Shown here: one piece after another, positions 7,526-12,549 of the stretch
How positions within the stretch are numbered: the first letter of the stretch is position 1
Layout: every line of letters begins with the position of its first letter
Origin: Rhodocyclaceae bacterium
Lineage (GTDB): Bacteria; Pseudomonadota; Gammaproteobacteria; Burkholderiales; Rhodocyclaceae
Assembly: GCA_016791085.1 (NCBI GenBank)
Contig: JAEUNN010001086.1
Span: 1-12,549 of the forward strand
Direction of reading: 5' to 3'
Length of the DNA: 12,549 bases
Translations under genes and position numbers: made by a program
Notes under the pieces: model-generated
Seen by the model: the letters and a program-made list of their open reading frames with translations, nothing else
The model's database searches: none
What the model was told of the DNA's origin: nothing

Positions 7526-10075
7526 TCAAAGCCAGGCCATCAGTCCGGTTTCGAACGGGTGGATAAGCCCGGCGTGGGCCGGATAGGCGCGCAGACGGCA
7601 TTCCATGCGCCCGCACCAGTCGGGCGTGAAATCCAGCGCATACAGTTGTTCGCCGCCGGCCAGGCGCTCGGTGGCGTGCAGCGCATAGCGCTTGGTGCGC
7701 GGCGCGTGCGGGGCCTCGCCGGGGCGCGAAAACAGCGCTTCGACGCGCACGTCGGCGGCGTCCAGGCCGGCCAGGTCCACCGCCACGGCAAGGCGCAGGG
7801 CGCTGCCGAAGTCGCTGCGCGCGGCCGGGCCGTCGGCACGGCGCAGGCGCAGTCTGGGCCAGGCCGCCGCAACTTTGGCTTTCCATTGCGCGAGCGCGCG
7901 CGACAGCGCGTAATCGTCCTGGGCGTGGCGCCGGCCCTGGGTGGCGGCGGGCTGGTAGAACTTGGCGACATATTCGCCCACCATGCGCGCGGCGTTGAAG
8001 TGCGGCGCGATGCGCTCTATGGAGCGCTTGGCGAGCGCCACCCAGCCTGGCGAATAGCCCTGGCTGCCGCGCGCGTAATACAGCGGCACGACTTCGTCCT
8101 GCAGGATTTCGTACAGGGTGCGCGCCTCGTCGCGCGCCCGGCTGGCGTCGTCCAGGCCTTCATAGACGGGTTTGATGGCCCAGCCGTTGCTGCCGTCGTA
8201 ACCTTCGCCCCACCAGCCGTCCAGCACCGACAGGTTGATCACGCCGTTCAGCGCGGCTTTCATGCCCGATGTGCCGGATGCTTCGAGCGGATAGATGGGG
8301 TTGTTGAGCCACACATCCACACCGCCCAGCAGGCGGCGCGCGAGGCGCAGGTCGTAATTTTCCAGCAGCAGGATGCGCCCCTCGAATTCCGGCATGCGCG
8401 CATATTCGGCCAGCCGCCGTATGCTGTCCTGCGCCGGCTGGTCGGCCGGGTGCGCCTTGCCGGCGAACAACAGCAGCACCGGGCGCGCGTCGTCGCAGAG
8501 GATTTGGCGCAGCCAGTCCGGGTCTTCGAACAACAGCAGGGCGCGCTTGTAGGTGGCGAAGCGGCGCGCGAATCCTATCGTGAGCACATTCGGGTTGGAC
8601 GCGTCGGCAAGCCGCAACAGCCGCCCCAGATGCGATTCCGACCCCAGGTTGCGGGCGTGCGCGCGCGCCACCAGGAAGCGCACCAGGTGCAGCATCTGTA
8701 CCTTGAGCGACTGCCGCACGCTCCAGAACTGGTGGTCCGGTATGTCATGCACGCCGCGCCAGGCCGCGCTGTCGGAACAATTGCTGCTCCAGCCCGTGGC
8801 CAGGTAGCGGTTGAACGGCGCGCGCCACTCGGCCGACAGGAAGCTCGGGATATGCACGCCGTTGGTGATGTAGTCGATGGGGTTTTCTTCGGGCGCGATT
8901 TGCGGCCACAGCGTCGCGCAGATGCGCGAGGACACCAGGCCGTGTATGCGCGATACGCCGTTCTGGAAGCGCGAGCCGCGCAGCGCTAGCGCGGTCATGT
9001 TGAATTCCGCGCTGGCCGGCGTGAGCCCCAGTTGCGCGACGCGCTCGAAATCCACCTGCGCGGCGGCGCAGCGCGGACCCAGATAGGTTTTCACCATGTC
9101 CATGGCGAAGTGGTCGTGCCCGGCCGGCACCGCGGTATGGGTGGTGAATACGGTGTTCGCGGCGACGGCTTCCAGCGCCGCCTCGAACGCCAGGCCGCGT
9201 TCCGCCAGCGCCAACAGGCGCGCCACGATCAGGAACGCGGCGTGTCCTTCGTTGATGTGCCACACGGTGGGCGTGAGGCCCAGCGCTTCGAGCGCGCGCA
9301 CGCCGCCCATGCCCAGCAGTATTTCCTGCTCGATGCGCGTGGTTTTGTCGCCGCCGTACAGGCGGTGGGCGATGTCGCGGTGCTGCGGGCTGTTGGATTC
9401 GATATCGGTGTCGAGCAGCACCAGGCGCACGTGGCCCACGCGCGCCTGCCACACCTGCACGCCCAGGCGCTGGCCGGCCATGTCCAGTTCTATCACCAGC
9501 GGCTTGCCGTCGGCGGCCGGCACCGGCGCCACCGGCAGGTCCTCGAAATCCGAGTCGGTGTAGGCGGCCTGCTGGTTGCCGTGCTTGTCTATGGTCTGCG
9601 AAAAATAGCCCTGCCGGTACAGCAGGCCCACGCCCACGAAAGGCAGGCGGTGGTCGCTCGCGGCTTTGCAGTGGTCGCCGGCCAATATGCCGAGGCCGCC
9701 CGAGTAAATGGGCAGGCTTTCGTGCAGGCCGAATTCGGCGCAGAAATACGCGACCAAATCCTGCTCGCGCATGCGCTGGGCGACCGGCGAGGGCGCGCTC
9801 TGCGCGCGGTAGGCGTCGTAGGCCGCCAGCACCTGGCCGTACTGGTAGAGGAAAATCGGGTCTTCCGCGGCGGCATCCAGGCGCCGCTGCGCGACGCGCT
9901 TCAGGAACGCCTTGGGACTGTGCCCGACGGCTTCCCAGAGGCCCACGTGCAGGCGCGAAAACAGGCTGCGCGTGTCGCGATCCCAGCTGTACCAGAGATC
10001 GTTGGCCAGTTCTTCCAGCCGCGCAAGTTGCGGCGGCAATACCGGGCGTACGTCGAGCGGGAAGATCGCGGCCAT
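7526..10075 (-). CDS. glgP: Alpha-glucan (glycogen) phosphorylase, DUF3417-containing type
   Basis: The enzyme releases glucose-1-phosphate from alpha-1,4-glucan with orthophosphate and pyridoxal phosphate. The 849-residue product opens with a DUF3417-like region (about 8-100; LARLEELANDLWYSWDRD). The phosphorylase core shows AEFGLHESLPIYSGGLGI (from 113), WHINEGHAAF, DYITNGVH, GFARRFATYKRA and EASGTSGMKAALNG. Lys606 in the last motif is the expected pyridoxal phosphate lysine. The sequence belongs to the branch of GT35 typical of many bacteria, distinct from E. coli MalP/GlgP. The start is ATG 10075 because GGAGG lies 11 bases upstream; a GTG at 10096 has no ribosome site. It follows glgC by 81 bases on the same strand, so the two are probably one operon. 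Confidence 0.95.
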   Translation of the reverse strand: MAAIFPLDVRPVLPPQLARLEELANDLWYSWDRDTRSLFSRLHVGLWEAVGHSPKAFLKRVAQRRLDAAAEDPIFLYQYGQVLAAYDAYRAQSAPSPVAQRMREQDLVAYFCAEFGLHESLPIYSGGLGILAGDHCKAASDHRLPFVGVGLLYRQGYFSQTIDKHGNQQAAYTDSDFEDLPVAPVPAADGKPLVIELDMAGQRLGVQVWQARVGHVRLVLLDTDIESNSPQHRDIAHRLYGGDKTTRIEQEILLGMGGVRALEALGLTPTVWHINEGHAAFLIVARLLALAERGLAFEAALEAVAANTVFTTHTAVPAGHDHFAMDMVKTYLGPRCAAAQVDFERVAQLGLTPASAEFNMTALALRGSRFQNGVSRIHGLVSSRICATLWPQIAPEENPIDYITNGVHIPSFLSAEWRAPFNRYLATGWSSNCSDSAAWRGVHDIPDHQFWSVRQSLKVQMLHLVRFLVARAHARNLGSESHLGRLLRLADASNPNVLTIGFARRFATYKRALLLFEDPDWLRQILCDDARPVLLLFAGKAHPADQPAQDSIRRLAEYARMPEFEGRILLLENYDLRLARRLLGGVDVWLNNPIYPLEASGTSGMKAALNGVINLSVLDGWWGEGYDGSNGWAIKPVYEGLDDASRARDEARTLYEILQDEVVPLYYARGSQGYSPGWVALAKRSIERIAPHFNAARMVGEYVAKFYQPAATQGRRHAQDDYALSRALAQWKAKVAAAWPRLRLRRADGPAARSDFGSALRLAVAVDLAGLDAADVRVEALFSRPGEAPHAPRTKRYALHATERLAGGEQLYALDFTPDWCGRMECRLRAYPAHAGLIHPFETGLMAWL

Positions 10076-10086
10076 GGGACGGTGTG

Positions 10087-10091
10087 CCTCC
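10087..10091 (-). promoter_or_regulatory. glgP ribosome binding site
   Basis: Read on the minus strand this is GGAGG, 11 bases before the ATG at 10075. It decides the start codon, because it lies downstream of the alternative GTG at 10096 and so could not serve it. Confidence 0.8.
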
Positions 10092-10156
10092 GGCACTTGT
10101 TGTGTTCGTAGGGCGCCGGCCCTGCGGCGGCCCGCACGCCGCGCGCGGGGGGCGCG

Positions 10157-11467
10157 TCAGCGCACGTTGCGCATGCGCTGGCCCAGCATGGCCGGCGTAA
10201 CCAGCGTGATGCCCTGTTCCGTGACGTGGAAGCGGCGCGCGTCCTCGGCCGCGTCCACGCCTATCTGCATGCCGTCGGGTATGCTGCAGCGCTTGTCTAT
10301 GATGGCGCGGCGTATCACGCAATTGCGGCCGATTTCTACCGCCGGAAGGATGACCGAATCTTCCACCAGGCTGTAGGAATTGATGCGCACGCGCGAAAAC
10401 AGCAGCGAGCGGCGCACCACCGCGCCGCTGATGATGTCGCCGCCGCATACCAGCGAATCCACCGCCATGCCGCGCCGGCCGTCGTCGTCGAACACGAATT
10501 TGGCCGGCGGCAGTTGCTCCTGGTGGGTCCAGATGGGCCAGGACTCGTCGTACAGGTTGAGCTGCGGCGTAACCTGGGCGAGATCCAGATTGGCTTCCCA
10601 GAACGCGTCCAGCGTGCCGACATCGCGCCAGTACACGCCGGACTCGCGCTCGCCCACCACGCTGTCGGCGAAGCTGTGCGCGAACACGTTGTGCTGCGCG
10701 ACGCAGTAAGGAATGATGTCCTTGCCGAAATCGTGGCTGGAATTCGGGTCTATGGCGTCGCGCTCTAGCTGTTCGTACAGGAAATCCGCCGTGAACACGT
10801 AGATGCCCATGCTGGCCAGCGCAACCCCCGGCTGGCCGGGCAGGGCGCGCGGCTGGGCGGGCTTTTCGACGAATTCCACGACGCGCCGGCCGGCATCCAC
10901 ACCCATTACGCCGAAGCCTTTGGCCTGTTCCAGCGGCACCGCCAGGCAGGCCACGCTCACATCGGCGTTCTGGCGCACGTGCTGGGCCAGCATGCGGCCG
11001 TAATCCATCTTGTAAATATGGTCGCCGGACAGCACCAGCACGTATTCGGGCTCGTTGCGCAGGATCATGTCGCGGTTCTGGTACACCGCGTCGGCCGTGC
11101 CCTGGTACCAGTGTTCGTCGCCGGTTTGCTGCTGCGCCGGAATGATGTCTATGAATTCGTCGAACCGTCCGTCGAGAAAGCTCCAGCCGCGCTGGATGTG
11201 ACGGATCAGGCTTTGGGCCTTGTACTGCGTGGCGACGCCTATGCGCCGCACGCCGGAATTGATGCAGTTGGACAGCGTGAAATCGATGATGCGGAATTTG
11301 CCGCCGAAAGGCACGGCCGGCTTGGAGCGCTGCTCGGTAAGCTGCATCAGGCGGCTGCCGCGCCCGCCCGCCAGCACCAGGGCATAGCTCAATCTGGTCA
11401 GTTCGCGCGCGAGGCGCGGATCGTCTACGTCGGTCATCGGGCCGAGGGCTAGCTGTTCGATTCCCAT
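10157..11467 (-). CDS. glgC: Glucose-1-phosphate adenylyltransferase (ADP-glucose pyrophosphorylase)
   Basis: GlgC makes ADP-glucose from ATP and glucose-1-phosphate, the committed and usually allosterically controlled step of bacterial glycogen synthesis. The 436-residue product has the nucleotide-binding signature VLAGGRGSRL (31-40), SKPAVPFGGKFRIIDF (48-63), WYQGTADAVYQN, VLVLSGDHIYKMDY, VEFVEKP and YWRDVGTLDAFWEANLDL. A C-terminal left-handed beta-helix follows, with hexapeptide-like repeats (SYSLVEDSVILPAVEIGRN region). Length and motif order are normal for the family. The ATG at 11467 is chosen because GGAGA sits seven bases upstream; the frame is open back to 11596, but that extension looks non-coding. 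It is followed by glgP 81 bases downstream. Synthase (glgA) and branching enzyme (glgB) genes are not in the window. Confidence 0.97.
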   Translation of the reverse strand: MGIEQLALGPMTDVDDPRLARELTRLSYALVLAGGRGSRLMQLTEQRSKPAVPFGGKFRIIDFTLSNCINSGVRRIGVATQYKAQSLIRHIQRGWSFLDGRFDEFIDIIPAQQQTGDEHWYQGTADAVYQNRDMILRNEPEYVLVLSGDHIYKMDYGRMLAQHVRQNADVSVACLAVPLEQAKGFGVMGVDAGRRVVEFVEKPAQPRALPGQPGVALASMGIYVFTADFLYEQLERDAIDPNSSHDFGKDIIPYCVAQHNVFAHSFADSVVGERESGVYWRDVGTLDAFWEANLDLAQVTPQLNLYDESWPIWTHQEQLPPAKFVFDDDGRRGMAVDSLVCGGDIISGAVVRRSLLFSRVRINSYSLVEDSVILPAVEIGRNCVIRRAIIDKRCSIPDGMQIGVDAAEDARRFHVTEQGITLVTPAMLGQRMRNVR

Positions 11468-11474
11468 TGCAGCG

Positions 11475-11479
11475 TCTCC
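11475..11479 (-). promoter_or_regulatory. glgC ribosome binding site with overlapping ANGGA
   Basis: The minus strand reads ACGGAGACG just before the start, so GGAGA (11475-11479) is seven bases from the ATG and fixes the start. The same bases form ACGGA, a match to the short CsrA/RsmA core ANGGA. Confidence 0.75.
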
Positions 11480-11560
11480 GTCAAGCGGCCCTCGCCTCGG
11501 GGTGCGAGTGGCTGTTGCGCTGCACGATATCGCAAAAATCGCGCCAAGTGATTGCGCGAT

Positions 11561-11577
11561 GTCATCCCCCGGGTGAC
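11561..11577 (-). promoter_or_regulatory. Hairpin in the presumed glgC leader
   Basis: On the minus strand GTCACCC and GGATGAC pair (one G-T wobble) around a three-base loop. The 3' arm contains GGA. If the glgC transcript starts upstream of this point, the hairpin would lie about 95 bases before the start codon. Whether it is transcribed is unknown. Confidence 0.35.
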
Positions 11578-11614
11578 GGCCCAAGGACCTCCGCACGCGC
11601 GTGTGGCGCGCATC

Positions 11615-11633
11615 GGGTGCGTATTGTGCACCC
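11615..11633. repeat. Inverted repeat GGGTGC-N7-GCACCC
   Basis: Perfect six-base arms (11615-11620, 11628-11633) flank GTATTGT. It lies between the small-gene terminator and glgC and could be an operator or an RNA hairpin in the glgC leader. Confidence 0.5.
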
Positions 11634-11669
11634 TATTGCCGGGTGGCGCGGCAGGAATTTTGCAGGCAG

Positions 11670-11683
11670 GTTCCGGCCGGAAC
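11670..11683. promoter_or_regulatory. Perfect 14-bp palindrome GTTCCGGCCGGAAC
   Basis: The sequence equals its own reverse complement with no spacer. It sits about 200 bases upstream of the glgC start, where a regulator site would be reasonable. In GC-rich DNA a short GC palindrome can arise by chance, so the call is tentative. Confidence 0.35.
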
Positions 11684-11737
11684 AGCCGGGCAGGTGGCGT
11701 GGGGCGGGCAGGTGCGGCGGATCAGGCGGGAGCGCCC

Positions 11738-11772
11738 GAAAACGATGCACGGGCACCATGCCGGTGCCCGTG
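11738..11772 (-). terminator. Intrinsic-terminator-like hairpin after the 61-codon gene
   Basis: On the minus strand CACGGGCACC (plus 11763-11772) and GGTGCCCGTG (plus 11748-11757) form a perfect 10-bp stem with a GGCAT loop. The sequence CATCGTTTTC follows, which places four T residues five bases after the stem. It begins 24 bases after the stop codon at 11797. The stem is strong but the T run is short and displaced, so termination may be partial. Confidence 0.6.
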
Positions 11773-11796
11773 GTCTGGCGGCTGACGCGCGACGGT

Positions 11797-11982
11797 TCAG
11801 TCCTGGCGCGAGCGCGGTGCGGCCTGGGCCGGTGCGGGCAGGTCGTTGGCGGCTTGCGGCGGCGTGGTCTGGGCGCTGCGCAGGCTGCCGGAAAACACCG
11901 CGGTGGGCCATGCACATTCCACGCCCAGGTTGGTTTCAAACAGGTCGGGTGCGGCGGATTTGGAGCTGAACCAGAATTTCAT
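11797..11982 (-). CDS. Small hypothetical protein (61 aa)
   Basis: I do not recognise this product. It starts MKFWFSSKSAAPDLFETN, has one cysteine (in VECAW), and ends in an Ala/Pro/Gln-rich tail. There is no signal peptide or membrane helix. Three things support a real gene. A GAGGAA ribosome site lies eight bases before the ATG. About 80 percent of codons end in G or C (49 of 60 by hand count), as in neighbouring genes. A terminator-like hairpin follows the stop. The upstream DNA is unusually AT-rich, as expected of a promoter. The hairpin suggests it is transcribed separately from glgC. It could be a short conserved protein of the lineage or an orphan. Confidence 0.55.
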   Translation of the reverse strand: MKFWFSSKSAAPDLFETNLGVECAWPTAVFSGSLRSAQTTPPQAANDLPAPAQAAPRSRQD

Positions 11983-11990
11983 GGCGACTA

Positions 11991-11996
11991 TTCCTC
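11991..11996 (-). promoter_or_regulatory. Ribosome binding site of the 61-codon gene
   Basis: The minus strand reads GAGGAA with eight bases to the ATG at 11982. It is one of the best-placed ribosome sites in the window and the main support for this small gene. Confidence 0.65.
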
Positions 11997-12065
11997 GGGG
12001 CGGCCGGCGTACAGGTATCAATTTAACCGGCGCCAAATTAAGAAAATGTGAAATGTGCCGGATTT

Positions 12066-12080
12066 GCAGAAATTTTCTGC
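12066..12080. promoter_or_regulatory. Perfect palindrome GCAGAAA-T-TTTCTGC
   Basis: Seven-base perfect arms surround a single central T, 84 bases upstream of the 61-codon gene's start and next to the AT-rich stretch. The form fits an operator for a dimeric transcription factor. Confidence 0.45.
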
Positions 12081-12420
12081 CCGCACAGGCGCTCCGGGCA
12101 TGGCCTCGCACGTAGCACGACGCGTGCCAGGATGCCGCGCACGGGGCTCTGCGCATTCCGGTAAGTACATTAAAAGGCGGGCACTTGGCCGGATCGCGTC
12201 GCAACGCAGCAATTTTGGCTAAGAATCATGGCAAAAACGGGGCAGGGCAGCGCTTTGCCGAACGCTGCGCTGCATTCGGCGCAGGCCTTCGGGCCGGCCA
12301 CCGCGGAGGGTGCGGCGCGCGTGCGCATGCGCCACGGCGCCGGCGCGGCGCGCAGCCGGGCCATGCGCGGGCCGGAGCCGGAGGGCAGGGGGGAGAGCAG
12401 TTTTGCGCGCGCCGCCGAGG

Positions 12421-12436
12421 CGGCCCGTACGGGCCG
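12421..12436. repeat. Perfect 16-bp palindrome CGGCCCGTACGGGCCG
   Basis: The sequence is its own reverse complement and could form a six-bp hairpin with a GTAC loop. It lies in the gene-poor GC-rich tail. It might be part of a terminator for a gene ending at the right edge, but there is no T-tract. Confidence 0.4.
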
Positions 12437-12549
12437 GGCGGCGCAGGTTAGCCGCGGCGCGGGTGCCGCGGTTGCGGCCTTGACCAGCGCCGCAGACGTA
12501 TCAGGAACGCGGCGAGGCGGCTAAATCCGTCGCGGCCTGGGGCGCCGCG

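Larger units (their letters stand above)
11468..11796. other. glgC upstream region
   Basis: This 329-base region separates glgC from the 61-codon gene. It holds the glgC ribosome site, several hairpins or palindromes, and a terminator-like hairpin for the upstream gene, all listed separately. I see no convincing -35/-10 promoter, although glgC needs one here if the terminator is real. Open frames on both strands have no recognisable product. Confidence 0.6.
11997..12549. other. Right-end region without a convincing gene
   Basis: Bases about 12015-12080 are AT-rich for this window and probably contain promoter or operator sequence for the 61-codon gene. A TTCACA on the minus strand resembles a -35 box, but the nearest -10-like TTAAAT is 20 bases away, too far for a standard promoter. 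From about 12240 to the end the DNA is extremely GC-rich. A 98-codon plus-strand frame (12228-12524) has no ribosome site and an Ala/Arg/Gly-rich translation, so it is not called. A minus-strand gene could end near 12501 or 12448 at the right edge, but too little is visible to judge. Confidence 0.5.

Noticed and set aside
7484..10111. Two long plus-strand open frames opposite glgP (7484-8989 and 9032-10111)
   Set aside because: They mirror the codon structure of glgP on the opposite strand and show no conserved motifs or ribosome sites.
11468..11596. 43-residue N-terminal extension of GlgC
   Set aside because: A GGAGA ribosome site supports the ATG at 11467, and the shorter protein already has normal family length.
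12228..12524. 98-codon plus-strand frame at the right end
   Set aside because: It has no ribosome site, an Ala/Arg/Gly-rich low-complexity translation and rare codon choices (AGG, GGG) compared with neighbouring genes. A real gene is not excluded.
1..12549. CRISPR array, tRNA, rRNA, insertion sequence or phage element
   Set aside because: I saw no regularly spaced repeats, tRNA-like cloverleaf, transposase motif or flanking repeats anywhere in the window.

Overview
The window is GC-rich (roughly two thirds G+C by eye) and carries eight protein-coding genes in a compact bacterial layout. The gene families fit a high-GC proteobacterium, most likely a betaproteobacterium: a nickel-binding HypB with a long histidine tract, a DUF2760/Hsp70 gene pair, a DUF2126 protein, and a glgC-glgP pair. 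No rRNA, phylogenetic marker or mobile element is present to settle the lineage. One oddity is heavy use of the isoleucine codon AUA, which is normally rare at this GC content.

Layout, left to right. Bases 1-999 (+) are the 3' part of a PAS-containing sensor histidine kinase cut by the window edge. Bases 1229-2233 (+) are hypB, the GTPase and nickel chaperone of NiFe-hydrogenase maturation, without other hyp genes beside it. It converges on a minus-strand pair that reads DUF2760 membrane protein (4244-4903) then an atypical Hsp70 (2297-4168). A 441-base divergent region (4904-5344) with two inverted repeats separates that pair from a plus-strand, free-standing DUF2126 putative amidoligase (5345-7480). 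This converges, across a GC-rich hairpin, on glgP (7526-10075, -). glgP follows glgC (10157-11467, -), and the two probably form a glycogen operon. Upstream of glgC lie several palindromes, a terminator-like hairpin, and a 61-codon unknown gene (11797-11982, -) with a strong ribosome binding site. The last 560 bases hold AT-rich, promoter-like sequence and a very GC-rich tail with no convincing gene.

How the genes relate. GlgC makes ADP-glucose for glycogen synthesis and GlgP releases glucose-1-phosphate from the polymer, so these two cover both directions of storage metabolism. The DUF2760 protein appears to be a two-helix membrane protein with a proline-rich linker, co-transcribed with an Hsp70 that keeps the ATPase motifs but has a divergent substrate-binding half. 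This suggests a membrane-tethered chaperone pair of unknown client. The DUF2126 protein is divergently transcribed from that pair and lacks the transglutaminase-like region to which its family is often fused. The DUF2760/Hsp70/DUF2126 block is the part of the window whose biology is least described.
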